Shown: positions 8,317 through 15,779 of the stretch, in pieces
Numbering within the stretch: position 1 is the first letter of the stretch
How the letters are laid out: each line of letters begins with the position of its first letter
Assembly: GCA_002692855.1 (NCBI GenBank)
Contig: NZMJ01000021.1
Span: 11,535 to 57,515, forward strand
DNA from: Maricaulis sp.
GTDB taxonomy: Bacteria > Pseudomonadota > Alphaproteobacteria > Caulobacterales > Maricaulaceae
DNA: 45,981 nt
Direction: 5' to 3'
Made by a program: the position numbers and the translations under genes
The notes under the pieces: model-generated
What the model was told of the DNA's origin: nothing
Seen by the model: only the letters and a program-made list of their open reading frames with translations
Database searches by the model: none

Positions 8317-8700
8317 ATGACCCAGCTCGCTTTCATTGCTTTCGGCGGTGCCCTTGGCGCCGTGGCCCGGCACCTGTTCGGGCAATGGACGCTGCGCGTC
8401 TTCGGCCCCGAATGGCCCTATGGCACATTCGGTGTGAACGTGATCGGCGGCCTGGTCATGGGCGTCTTCATCGGTTGGCTGGCGGGGGCAGGCAGGGCGG
8501 ATGCCAACATGCTGCGCAGTCTTGTCGCGGTCGGCATCCTGGGCGGTTTCACGACTTTTTCGGCCTTCTCGCTCGACGTCGTCGTGATGATCGAGCGCAA
8601 GGCCTATGCTGGCGCGATGGGCTATGCCGTCGCCAGCGTGGTTGCATCGGTGCTGGCGCTGTTCGTCGGCCTTCTTCTCGCACGGCGGTTCATCGCATGA
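8317..8700 (+). CDS. crcB: Fluoride ion channel CrcB/Fluc
   Basis: Dual-topology fluoride exporter of the inner membrane. The 127-residue product has four transmembrane helices and the family signatures 'GGALGAVARHLFGQW' (N-terminal arginine motif), 'GVNVIGGLVMG' with the helix-2 Asn, and 'GILGGFTTFSAFSLD' with the phenylalanine/threonine track of the pore. It overlaps the following pseudouridine synthase gene by ATGA. I saw no recognisable fluoride riboswitch in the 72 bases upstream. Confidence 0.93.
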   Translation: MTQLAFIAFGGALGAVARHLFGQWTLRVFGPEWPYGTFGVNVIGGLVMGVFIGWLAGAGRADANMLRSLVAVGILGGFTTFSAFSLDVVVMIERKAYAGAMGYAVASVVASVLALFVGLLLARRFIA

Positions 8701-9683
8701 GTCAGGTTCAAATTCTCACGGTTGGCGAGGGCGATGATGGGGCGCGTCTCGATCGCTGGTTCAAGAAGCGCTTTCCGCACGTCAATCACGGGCAGGTCCA
8801 GAAGCTGTTGCGGACCGGGCAAGTGCGCGTGGATGGCGGGCGCGCCAAGCCCGATACACGCCTGAACGCCGGGCAGGAGGTGCGCATTCCGCCTCTGCCC
8901 GACCCGACTGCCGAACGCTCGATGGACAGCATCAGCCGCGAGGATGCTGCCTTCGCGCGCTCGCTGGTGATCTATCAGGACGATGACCTGATTGCGTTCA
9001 ACAAACCGCATGGCCTGGCGGTGCAGGGCGGCACGAAGACGAAGCAGCATCTCGACCGCCTGCTGATGGCTTTCGGCAAGGACGACCGCAAGCCGCGCCT
9101 GGTGCACCGGCTGGACCGGGATACCTCCGGCGTGATCGTCGCCGCCAAGTCGCTCGACAGTGCCGCACGGCTTGCGAAGGCTTTCCAGAACAAGGCGGCA
9201 GAGAAGACCTATTGGTCGGTTGCGCTTGGTGTGCCGCGCCCGAAGACGGGCGAGATCAAGGGCTTCCTGAAGAAATCATCCGGCGGCAAGGACGGGGCGG
9301 ACCGGGAGATCATGATCCCGGCCGAGCACGGCGATCCCGATGCGCAATATGCGCGCACGCTCTACACGACCGCTGGCGAGGCCGGGCAGAAGGCGAGCTT
9401 CGTGGTGCTGAGACCGATCACGGGCCGCACTCACCAATTGCGCGTCCACATGGCGGGCATCGGCCACGCCATCCTCGGCGACGGCAAATATACCTGCGAC
9501 CGGGAAACGCCGGGCGGGCTGGAACGCAAGCTGCACCTGCATGCGCGCCGGCTGGTCCTGCCGCTGGGCAAGCACCACCTGGTTCTGGAAGCACCGCTTC
9601 CCGACCATATGCAACGGACGTTCGACAAGCTGGGCTTCGACCCGGACCTGATCGACGAAGCCGCGATCGAGGACATGCTCTAG
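8697..9683 (+). CDS. rluC: RluC/RluD-family 23S rRNA pseudouridine synthase
   Basis: Isomerises uridines in 23S rRNA. The 328-residue product has an N-terminal S4 RNA-binding domain (about 14-70, 'RLDRWFKKRFPHVNHGQVQK') and a catalytic domain with VHRLDRDTSGV, where Asp140 is the expected nucleophile, followed by 'PITGRTHQLRVHMA'. The start overlaps crcB by four bases. The order RluC - HAD phosphatase - ATP12 is common in alphaproteobacteria. RluC is preferred over RluD by the sequence of the C-terminal part and by context, but positional specificity is inferred. Confidence 0.88.
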   Translation: MSQVQILTVGEGDDGARLDRWFKKRFPHVNHGQVQKLLRTGQVRVDGGRAKPDTRLNAGQEVRIPPLPDPTAERSMDSISREDAAFARSLVIYQDDDLIAFNKPHGLAVQGGTKTKQHLDRLLMAFGKDDRKPRLVHRLDRDTSGVIVAAKSLDSAARLAKAFQNKAAEKTYWSVALGVPRPKTGEIKGFLKKSSGGKDGADREIMIPAEHGDPDAQYARTLYTTAGEAGQKASFVVLRPITGRTHQLRVHMAGIGHAILGDGKYTCDRETPGGLERKLHLHARRLVLPLGKHHLVLEAPLPDHMQRTFDKLGFDPDLIDEAAIEDML

Positions 9684-9685
9684 GA

Positions 9686-10378
9686 ATGGCGGATCTGAAA
9701 CTCGCCCTGTTCGATCTCGACGGCACGCTGGTGGATTCCCGCCAGCTGATCCATGCGGCCATGGACGACGCCTTTCGCAAGAGCGGCCTGCCGGGCTGCG
9801 AATATGACCATGTCCGCAAGATCGTCGGCATCGAGCTGACCGAGGCGGTGCCGATGCTTCTGCCGAGCGATTATCCGGCCGACGGCGCGGCGCGCATCAC
9901 GCAGGATTTCCGGGAAAGTTTCGTGCGCATGCGCGCCGACGGCACGCACCTGGAGGGCTTGTACGAGGGCGCGCTGGACCTGCTGGCGCACCTCGAGCGC
10001 GAACACTGGCTGATGGGCGTGGCGACCGGAAAACCGCGCCGCGGTCTCGATCACATCCTCGATGCGCACGATCTGCGCGGCTTCTTCATGACGCTTCACA
10101 CGAGTTGTACCGGGCCGGGCAAGCCTAACCCGCGCATGGTGCACGAAGCGATGGCGGCTACGGGCACGCGGGCCGAACAGGTCGCGATGATCGGCGATTC
10201 CACCCACGACATCGCCATGGCCATCAATGCCGGCGTCCGCGCCAAGGGCGTGACCTGGGGCTTCCATACGGCAGACGAGCTGACCGGGGCCGGGGCGCAC
10301 GAAATCTTCGACAGGTTCGATGATCTGCGTGGCGGGCTCGACCGGTTCGGCGGAACACTCGGGATGGCGGCGCAATGA
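9686..10378 (+). CDS. HAD-superfamily hydrolase, phosphoglycolate phosphatase-like
   Basis: A 230-residue haloacid-dehalogenase-fold phosphatase. Motif I is LFDLDGTLVDS (residues 7-17), with the nucleophile and acid/base aspartates. The cap domain follows, then motif II near 'GVATGKPRRG', the motif III lysine in 'GPGKPNPRM' and motif IV 'MIGDSTHDIAMAINAG'. It starts three bases after the rluC stop and overlaps the ATP12 gene by ATGA, so the three are one operon. The physiological substrate is unknown; Gph-like activity is only a family guess. Confidence 0.88.
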   Translation: MADLKLALFDLDGTLVDSRQLIHAAMDDAFRKSGLPGCEYDHVRKIVGIELTEAVPMLLPSDYPADGAARITQDFRESFVRMRADGTHLEGLYEGALDLLAHLEREHWLMGVATGKPRRGLDHILDAHDLRGFFMTLHTSCTGPGKPNPRMVHEAMAATGTRAEQVAMIGDSTHDIAMAINAGVRAKGVTWGFHTADELTGAGAHEIFDRFDDLRGGLDRFGGTLGMAAQ

Positions 10379-11121
10379 GCGAATTTGAAACCAAGCCGGG
10401 GGTCCGAATCCCGACGCAGAAGGATCACCTTCCGAAGCGTTTCTACACCGAGACCGGTGTCGCCGAGCGCGACGGCGCCTACAATGTGCTGCTCGATGGC
10501 CGCCCCGTGAAGACGCCCGGCAAGCGGGCGCTTGCCTTTCCTTCAGCTGAGCTGGCTGAAGCGGTTGCCGCAGAATGGGCTGCGCAAGGCGAGCGGATTG
10601 ATCCGCTGACCATGCCGCTGACACGCCTCGCCCACGGCGCCATCGATGCCGTGCCGGGCCATCGTGACGCGGTGATCGCCGAAGTCCTGAAATATGCGGG
10701 CACGGACCTGACGCGTCATCGCGCCGCCGCGCCGCCCGACCTCGTCAGCCGCCAGGCGGAATCCTGGGACAAGGCGCTGAACTGGGCCGATACGGTGCTG
10801 GGCGCACACTTGCCGCCGGTGACAGGCATCCTGCCCGCGGCAACGTCGCCGGCTGCGCTGGCGGCGATGAAGGATCGCGCCGAAAGCTATGACGACTGGC
10901 GGCTCGCCGTTCTGGGTCACGCAACGGCGGCGACAACATCGGCCGTGCTGGCCTTCATGCTGTGCGAGGGTGCGCTGAGCGGCGAGGCGGCCTTCGACGC
11001 CAGCCGGATCGACGAGACCTATCAGGCCGAGCACTGGGGCGAGGACAGCGAGGCGGCGTCACGCGCGGCGGTGCTGAAGCGTGAAATGGTCGCGTGTGCG
11101 CGGCTACTCGCCGCGCTTTAA
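10375..11121 (+). CDS. ATP12-family F1-ATPase assembly chaperone
   Basis: ATP12 chaperones bind free F1 alpha subunits during ATP synthase assembly; the family is found in mitochondria and alphaproteobacteria. The 248-residue product shows 'PKRFYTETGVAERDG', 'VLLDGRPVKTPGKRALAFPS' and 'AEWAAQGERIDPLTMPLTRLA', and ends with the helical domain ('WGEDSEAASRAAVLKREM'). It overlaps the preceding HAD gene by four bases. The domain match is clear. Confidence 0.93.
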   Translation: MSEFETKPGVRIPTQKDHLPKRFYTETGVAERDGAYNVLLDGRPVKTPGKRALAFPSAELAEAVAAEWAAQGERIDPLTMPLTRLAHGAIDAVPGHRDAVIAEVLKYAGTDLTRHRAAAPPDLVSRQAESWDKALNWADTVLGAHLPPVTGILPAATSPAALAAMKDRAESYDDWRLAVLGHATAATTSAVLAFMLCEGALSGEAAFDASRIDETYQAEHWGEDSEAASRAAVLKREMVACARLLAAL

Positions 11122-11171
11122 TCCTGCGCCGCGAGACGCTATCCAGAAGACGGATTTCAAGGGAGGCCGAC

Positions 11172-11816
11172 ATGGCCAAGACCGGACCCGGCGGCATGCT
11201 GGATTTCGACGCGCTGCGCCAGGCGGACATGCGGGCCCGGCCCTTCAACTATTTCATTGCTGCAGGCGCGGTCACCGAGGCCGAGGCCGAGGCCGTGCGG
11301 TCCGACTATCCCGCGATCAACAAGCCCGGCTATTTGCCGCTGTCGAAGCTGGAAGCGTCGGGAGCGTTCAAGCGCCTGACCGACGATCTCAACAGTCCCG
11401 AACTGGCCGAAGTCCTGAGCGAGAAGTTCGGCGTCGATTTCACCGACAAGCCGCGCATGATTACCGTGCGCCGCCTGTCGCAGAAGTCTGACGGTCCGAT
11501 CCACAATGACAGCAAGGCCAAGATCTTGACCATGCTGATCTATCTCAACAAGGACTGGGACGGGACGGGTGCGGGATGTATCCGCGCGCTCAACGGCCCG
11601 GATGATTTCGAGGACTTCGCGGAAGAAGTGCCGCCGCTGTCGGGCTATGTCTTCGCCTTCCTGCGCGATGACAATTCCTGGCACGGCCATCTGCCCTACG
11701 AGGGCGAACGCTACGTCATCCAGACGACTTTCCTGACGAGCCAGGCCGAGCTGGACCGGAAGGAAAACCGCGGCGGGCTGCAATATGTCCTCAAGAAGCT
11801 GAACCCGTTTCAGTAG
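11172..11816 (+). CDS. 2-oxoglutarate/Fe(II)-dependent oxygenase family protein
   Basis: A 214-residue protein with a double-stranded beta-helix oxygenase pattern. The HxD iron motif is His111-x-Asp113 (IHNDSKAK), the distal His is 171 or 173 (SWHGHLPY), and Arg180 (GERYVIQT) is positioned to bind 2-oxoglutarate. ATG 11172 follows the strong site AAGGGAGG. The substrate is unknown. Repeats begin 13 bases after its stop. Confidence 0.8.
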   Translation: MAKTGPGGMLDFDALRQADMRARPFNYFIAAGAVTEAEAEAVRSDYPAINKPGYLPLSKLEASGAFKRLTDDLNSPELAEVLSEKFGVDFTDKPRMITVRRLSQKSDGPIHNDSKAKILTMLIYLNKDWDGTGAGCIRALNGPDDFEDFAEEVPPLSGYVFAFLRDDNSWHGHLPYEGERYVIQTTFLTSQAELDRKENRGGLQYVLKKLNPFQ

Positions 11817-11828
11817 GTCTCGCTCATC

Positions 11829-11856
11829 CGTCATCCCAACGAAAGCCGGGATCCAG
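11829..11856 (+). repeat. Single arm of palindromic repeat family A
   Basis: A 28-base arm of the form CGTCATCCC-ACGAAAG-GGGATCCAG with an imperfect stem around a GAAA loop. It is the first of four arms between 11829 and 12272 and has the same orientation as the left arm of the 69-base unit just after it. Confidence 0.75.
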
Positions 11857-11871
11857 CAGAACTTGCGCGTA

Positions 11872-11940
11872 CGTCATCCCGACGAAAGTCGGGATCCAGA
11901 ACGACTTTTGATCTGGATTCCGGCTTTCGCCGGAATGACG
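11872..11940. repeat. 69-base inverted-pair repeat unit (family A, copy 1)
   Basis: Two 28-base arms in inverted orientation (11872-11899 and 11913-11940) around a 13-base spacer. Each arm is itself a short hairpin: CCCGAC-GAAA-GTCGGG in the left arm, TTCCGGC-TTTC-GCCGGAA in the right. The right end continues CTTA, and TTA is the reverse-strand stop codon of the GIY-YIG gene. A second unit with the same 28-13-28 layout lies at 14011-14079. The structure resembles REP/BIME-type elements. Confidence 0.8.
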
Positions 11941-11941
11941 C

Positions 11942-12232
11942 TTAGATGGAAAGATCGGCGTACAAATCTCGCCATTCGGGATTGCTCTTCTCGATGAGAG
12001 CTATTTTCCAGTCACGTTTCCATTCCTTGATCTGTTTCTCGCGCGTGATGGCGTTTTCCATCGTTTCGTGCGCTTCAAACCAGACAAGCGTGTGAACTCT
12101 ATATTCAGCGGTGAACCGCGAACCCTGACCGTTCTTGTGCTGCCAGACCCGGCCAATGAGGCCGCTAGTCACGCCTGTATAAAGCGTCCCGTTTCGCCGA
12201 CTTGCCAGTATGTAGACGCAAGGGTGTTTCAT
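11942..12232 (-). CDS. Small GIY-YIG nuclease-domain protein
   Basis: A single-domain GIY-YIG protein of 96 residues, the YhbQ/UPF0213-like size. The core is '[19 protein letters not shown]' (the GIY half reads VYI, the YIG half reads YTG), followed by [10 protein letters not shown] with the catalytic-type Arg and His, and a helical C-terminus ([15 protein letters not shown]) that carries the expected Glu. The start ATG at 12232 is supported by homology of MKHPCVYIL. The gene sits exactly between two family-A repeat arms: one abuts its stop codon, and another ends 12 bases before its start. The cellular role is unknown. Linkage with the repeats suggests, but does not prove, a role in their spread. 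Confidence 0.87.
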   Translation of the reverse strand: MKHPCVYILASRRNGTLYTGVTSGLIGRVWQHKNGQGSRFTAEYRVHTLVWFEAHETMENAITREKQIKEWKRDWKIALIEKSNPEWRDLYADLSI

Positions 12233-12244
12233 CACCGGTTTGTA

Positions 12245-12272
12245 CTGGATTCCGGCTTGCGCCGGAATGATG
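12245..12272 (-). repeat. Single arm of palindromic repeat family A upstream of the GIY-YIG gene
   Basis: A 28-base arm beginning CTGGATTCCGGC, loop TTGC, GCCGGAATGATG, in the same orientation as the right arm of the 69-base unit at 11872-11940. It ends 12 bases from the GIY-YIG start codon, so it lies in that gene's promoter/leader region and about 90 bases before pccB. Confidence 0.75.
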
Positions 12273-12359
12273 CCGATCAAGAAGCACCCGGAAATTGCCC
12301 CTGAACCCGTCCCGGTGCTAACTGACGGTCGAGACAAGCGAAGCGGGGCGAGCCATCCG

Positions 12360-13892
12360 ATGAAAGACATTCTCGAACAGCTGAACGAGCGCCGGGAACG
12401 CGCGCGGCAAGGCGGGGGCGCAGCCCGGATCGCCAAGCAGCACGAGAAGGGCAAGCTGTCGGCGCGCGAGCGGATCATCCTCTTGCTCGACGAGAACAGT
12501 TTCGAGGAATGGGACATGTTCGTGGAGCATCGCTGCACGGACTTCGGGATGGAAGGCAAGACGATTCCCGGCGACGGCGTCGTGACCGGGCACGGCACGA
12601 TCAATGGCCGCCTGGTCTATGTCTTTTCCAAGGATTTCACGGTGTTCGGCGGATCGCTGTCCGAGACCCACGCCCAGAAGATCGTCAAGGTCCAGAAGGC
12701 TGCCGTGCAGAACGGCGCGCCGATCATCGGCATTTTCGACGCCGGTGGTGCGCGCATCCAGGAAGGCGTCGCGTCGCTGGGCGGTTATGCCGACATCTTC
12801 CTGCAGAACACGCTGGCCTCCGGCGTCATCCCGCAGATCTCCGTCATCATGGGCCCGTGTGCCGGCGGCGACGTCTATTCGCCCGCGATTACCGATTTCA
12901 TCTTCATGGTGCGCGACACGTCCTACATGTATGTGACCGGCCCGGACGTGGTGAAGACGGTCACCAATGAAGAAGTCAGCCACGAGGAACTGGGCGGGGC
13001 GAGCGTGCATGCGCGCAAGTCCGGTGTGGTCGACGGGTCGTTCGAGAACGATCTCGAAGCCCTGGTCCAGATGCGACGCCTGATCGACTTCCTGCCGTCC
13101 TCGAACCGGGAAAAGGCCCCGACGCGGCCGGTCTATGACCATCCCGACCGTTCGGAGCCCAGCCTCGACACGCTGGTGCCGGGCAATCCCAACAAGCCTT
13201 ATGACATCAAGGAATTGATTTCAAAGGTCGCCGACGAGGGGGATTTCTTCGAGATCAGCCCGGAATTCGGCAAGAATATCGTCGTCGGGTTCGGACGCCT
13301 GGAAGGTCAACCGGTGGGCTTCGTGGCGAACCAGCCGATGAGCCTCGCCGGGGTTCTCGACATTGATGCGAGCCGCAAGGCGGCGCGTTTCGTGCGCTTC
13401 TGTGACGCGTTCAACATTCCGCTCGTCACCTTCGTGGATGTGCCCGGCTTCCTGCCCGGCACGAAGCAGGAGTATGGCGGCCTGATCAAGCACGGCGCCA
13501 AGCTGCTCTTTGCCTATGCCGAAGCGACGGTTCCGAAGCTGACCGTGATCACGCGCAAAGCCTATGGCGGCGCGTATGACGTGATGAGCTCAAAGCATTT
13601 GCGCGGCGACGTGAACTACGCCTGGCCGACGGCGGAAATCGCCGTGATGGGCGCCAAGGGGGCGGCGGAGATCATCTTCCGCGCCGATGCGGACGATCCC
13701 GAAAAGATGGCCGAGCATGCGAAGAATTACGAGGAACGCTTCGCCAATCCCTTCGTCGCGGCCGGCCGGGGCTATATCGACGACGTCATCCAGCCGCGCA
13801 ATACACGCCGTCGCCTCGTGCGTGCCCTGCGCACGCTGAGGCACAAGAAGGCGGAAAACCCCTGGAAGAAACACGACAATATTCCGCTCTAA
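12360..13892 (+). CDS. pccB: Propionyl-CoA carboxylase beta subunit (carboxyltransferase)
   Basis: Transfers CO2 from carboxybiotin to propionyl-CoA, giving methylmalonyl-CoA. The 510-residue product has both crotonase-like halves: the N half with '[20 protein letters not shown]', '[20 protein letters not shown]' and '[18 protein letters not shown]', and the C half with '[20 protein letters not shown]', '[14 protein letters not shown]' and '[18 protein letters not shown]'. The overall pattern is closest to PccB rather than AccD or MccB. ATG 12360 starts the conserved '[20 protein letters not shown]'. Its partner pccA lies 4.3 kb downstream with five unrelated genes between. Confidence 0.93.
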   Translation: MKDILEQLNERRERARQGGGAARIAKQHEKGKLSARERIILLLDENSFEEWDMFVEHRCTDFGMEGKTIPGDGVVTGHGTINGRLVYVFSKDFTVFGGSLSETHAQKIVKVQKAAVQNGAPIIGIFDAGGARIQEGVASLGGYADIFLQNTLASGVIPQISVIMGPCAGGDVYSPAITDFIFMVRDTSYMYVTGPDVVKTVTNEEVSHEELGGASVHARKSGVVDGSFENDLEALVQMRRLIDFLPSSNREKAPTRPVYDHPDRSEPSLDTLVPGNPNKPYDIKELISKVADEGDFFEISPEFGKNIVVGFGRLEGQPVGFVANQPMSLAGVLDIDASRKAARFVRFCDAFNIPLVTFVDVPGFLPGTKQEYGGLIKHGAKLLFAYAEATVPKLTVITRKAYGGAYDVMSSKHLRGDVNYAWPTAEIAVMGAKGAAEIIFRADADDPEKMAEHAKNYEERFANPFVAAGRGYIDDVIQPRNTRRRLVRALRTLRHKKAENPWKKHDNIPL

Positions 13893-13915
13893 CGGTCTGA
13901 AATTCGATGTTTCTT

Positions 13916-13990
13916 GTCCCGGCCTTGTGCCGGGACCTACCGTCTGTGACGGGTTCGCACCGAAGGTAGGCCCCGGACTAAATCCGGGGC
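13916..13990. repeat. Double-hairpin intergenic repeat (family B)
   Basis: Hairpin 1 is GTCCCGGC-CTTGT-GCCGGGAC (13916-13936). Hairpin 2 is GCCCCGGA-CTAAA-TCCGGGGC (13970-13990). Between them CCTACC (13936-13941) is matched by GGTAGG (13965-13970), so the whole element is an imperfect inverted repeat of about 75 bases. It lies between the converging pccB and DUF302 genes and may act as a two-way transcript end. Confidence 0.7.
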
Positions 13991-14010
13991 AGCGAGGAAT
14001 GGAATGAATT

Positions 14011-14079
14011 CGTCACTCCCGCGCAGGCGGGAGTCCAGATTTTCGGGTTTGCTGGATTCCCGCCTTCGCGGGAATGACG
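14011..14079. repeat. 69-base inverted-pair repeat unit (family A, copy 2)
   Basis: Same architecture as the unit at 11872-11940: a 28-base arm (14011-14038), a 13-base spacer and a 28-base inverted arm (14052-14079). The arms form ACTCCCGC-GCAG-GCGGGAGT and ATTCCCGC-CTTC-GCGGGAAT. Stem bases differ from copy 1 in compensating pairs, while the outer CGTCA and inner TCCAG are kept. The right end again runs into CTTA, where TTA is the stop of the DUF302 gene. Confidence 0.8.
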
Positions 14080-14080
14080 C

Positions 14081-14539
14081 TTAATCGTTTCCCGTCACCT
14101 CTCGCGCAAAGCCATCGAGCGCTTCGGTCATCTGGTCGAGCGCGTCGCCGCTGTTGATGGCGTGACGGGCCGCGATGGCACCGGGGTCGGTATAGGCGAG
14201 CCAGACTTCGTCATCGTCTTCCCAGACCAGCATACGCACCGGCAGGTCGAGCCCCGCCGTGCGGCTTTGCGCGATCAGGGGCGTGCCGAGCGCGGGATTG
14301 CCGAAGATGACAAGCCCGGTCGGCTCCATTTCGACGCCCGTGGTCTCGGCGCCCGCCGCGTGGTCGATGCGGGCGAAGACCTGCGCGCCGCGGCTTTCGG
14401 CCTCGGCCTCGATCCGGTCGAGCGTCGTGCGCACCGAATATTCGCTCTCCATCACGATGACGCCGTCGGCGACGGGCGCTGACGGGCTGCACGCGGCGAG
14501 GGCGAGCGTGGCGGTGGCGGCGAAAGCAAAAAATTTCAT
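14081..14539 (-). CDS. DUF302-domain lipoprotein
   Basis: A 152-residue exported protein. The signal MKFFAFAATATLALAAC ends in a lipobox (LALAAC), so it is likely a lipoprotein. The mature part is a DUF302 domain: 'YSVRTTLDRIEAEAESRGAQVFARIDHA', 'LVIFGNPALGTPLIAQSRTAG' and 'PVRMLVWEDDDEVWLAYTDP'. The start at 14539 has AAGGAG seven to eight bases upstream; a longer frame would run into the repeat before it. The function of the domain is unknown. Its stop codon touches the end of a family-A repeat unit. Confidence 0.85.
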   Translation of the reverse strand: MKFFAFAATATLALAACSPSAPVADGVIVMESEYSVRTTLDRIEAEAESRGAQVFARIDHAAGAETTGVEMEPTGLVIFGNPALGTPLIAQSRTAGLDLPVRMLVWEDDDEVWLAYTDPGAIAARHAINSGDALDQMTEALDGFAREVTGND

Positions 14540-14586
14540 GTCGGGTCTCCTTCTAAGAGGGAACATTTCGCGGCTGGGTGGGTTCC

Positions 14587-14654
14587 GCGCCGCCCTCATT
14601 CCCTTCGTTTTGAAGGGGGAGAAGCTGCCCAAGGGGCGAATGAGCGGGCGGCGC
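14587..14654. repeat. 68-base palindromic element after the desaturase gene
   Basis: Outer arms GCGCCGCCC (14587-14595) and GGGCGGCGC (14646-14654) pair perfectly. Next, TCATTC (14596-14601) pairs with GAATGA (14638-14643). Inside, CCCTTC (14601-14606) pairs with GAAGGG (14612-14617) around GTTTT. The outer arm ends at the base before the desaturase stop codon (CTA, 14655-14657 on this strand). It probably forms the 3' end of that transcript. Confidence 0.65.
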
Positions 14655-15533
14655 CTAGGTCCGCACAGCCTTGCGGATCACGGCCGGATAGCCGGGACTG
14701 ATGCAGTCATGGCCGTCGTAATAGCCGCGCTCGGACAAGAGGCGGTGCAGGCGCGGCAGGTGATAGGGCGGAACGGCTGCGAACATGTGATGTTCGAGGT
14801 GGTAGTGGACGTGGTTCGGGGCCACCAGAAGACGTTCGAGCCAGTTGGCGCGCGTCGTGTGCGTGTTGCGCCTTGGCTCCGTGTCGTAGCGGTCGAGCGC
14901 GACACCGTGTTCGCCGATATTCCTGAGGCGCATGATCGCCGGATAGACGAAAATCCGCGCCGTCCACCACAGGGCCAGCGCCCACGGAGCCTGCGCCACG
15001 ATCAGCGCAGCCAGCAAGGCCAGCTGAAATACGATCGGCGGGATGCGCCGTTCCCAGTCGGACTGCGTCCACAGGAAGATCAGCTCCTTCACACCGGTCT
15101 GGCCCGTGAGGTCGCGGATGAATTTGCGCCGCAAGCTGTCGGCAGAGACCGGGTAGTCCCGCACGAGGCCCTGATCGGGGTCCTTGTCGGTGCCCGCGTG
15201 CCGGTGATGGTCCAAATGGTACGGCCTGTAATCACGCAGCGGCACACCGACCGCTGCACCGCCGATCCACGTTCCTACGAAGTCATTGAGCCGCCGCGAG
15301 CGGAACAGCGAATGGTGCGCGCAATCATGCATCACGATGGCCAGCGCGAGTTGACGTCCCCCCAGCACCAGAATGCTGATCACGGATAGCCAGGGGTTCC
15401 AGATTGCCAGCGCGAAGGCCGCGGCGATCAGGGCAAAGTCTCCTGCAAGCATCAGCGCGCCGCGCCAGTTCTCGGTCTTTGAGAGCGTCCGCAATTCTTC
15501 GCGGGTCAGGGCATCGGACAGCTTCATCGTCAT
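14655..15533 (-). CDS. Membrane fatty acid desaturase family protein
   Basis: Non-heme di-iron membrane enzyme of the fatty-acid desaturase/hydroxylase type. The 292-residue product has hydrophobic pairs around residues 28-66 and 165-200 and the three histidine boxes HDCAHH (69-74), HLDHH-R (106-111) and HYHLEHH (242-248), which hold the di-iron centre. The pattern fits the lipid-desaturase clade. The start MTMKLSDALT at 15533 fits the family; the frame upstream of it runs through repeat sequence. The substrate could be an acyl lipid or a carotenoid and is not fixed by sequence. Confidence 0.87.
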   Translation of the reverse strand: MTMKLSDALTREELRTLSKTENWRGALMLAGDFALIAAAFALAIWNPWLSVISILVLGGRQLALAIVMHDCAHHSLFRSRRLNDFVGTWIGGAAVGVPLRDYRPYHLDHHRHAGTDKDPDQGLVRDYPVSADSLRRKFIRDLTGQTGVKELIFLWTQSDWERRIPPIVFQLALLAALIVAQAPWALALWWTARIFVYPAIMRLRNIGEHGVALDRYDTEPRRNTHTTRANWLERLLVAPNHVHYHLEHHMFAAVPPYHLPRLHRLLSERGYYDGHDCISPGYPAVIRKAVRT

Positions 15534-15597
15534 GGCCGCGAATCTAGCATGATGCGTATCCGGACAGCAAAATCCGCGTTGAGCGCAAATGTGTTTT

Positions 15598-15699
15598 CCT
15601 CCCCCGCTTGCGGGGGAGGTGTCGGCGCAGCTGACGGAGGGGGAGGACGCCCCCCTCGTCCCTTCGGGACACTCCCCCCGTGAACGGGGGGAGAAGGGG
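15598..15699. repeat. Multi-hairpin intergenic repeat (family C)
   Basis: Three palindromes in a row: CCTCCCCCGC-TT-GCGGGGGAGG (15598-15619), GTCC-CTTCG-GGAC (about 15658-15670) and CTCCCCCC-GTGAAC-GGGGGGAG (15672-15693). It lies in the divergent gap between the desaturase and beta-propeller genes, so it falls in both upstream regions. It is related in layout to the element at 39536-39636. Confidence 0.7.
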
Positions 15700-15779
15700 T
15701 CGGATTGATATGAACCCGATTTCACGCCCAAGCGCTGCGCACCGCGCTAAGGTTGGTGTTCATGCAGGGAGGCTTCACG

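Noticed and set aside
8064..8696. N-terminal extension of the RluC-type gene through crcB
   Set aside because: The extension is out of frame with, and wholly covers, the clear CrcB gene; the RluC homology starts at the ATG at 8697.
11942..12232. Homing endonuclease of a group I intron
   Set aside because: The GIY-YIG gene is free-standing between intact genes, only 96 residues with no DNA-binding extension, and there is no interrupted host gene.
11829..14079. CRISPR array
   Set aside because: The repeated elements are palindromic, occur in inverted pairs and are not regularly spaced with unique spacers; no cas gene is present.
14259..15389. Forward open frame of 376 codons across the DUF302 and desaturase genes
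   Set aside because: It is antisense to two genes with clear motifs (lipobox, histidine boxes) and crosses the repeat between them.
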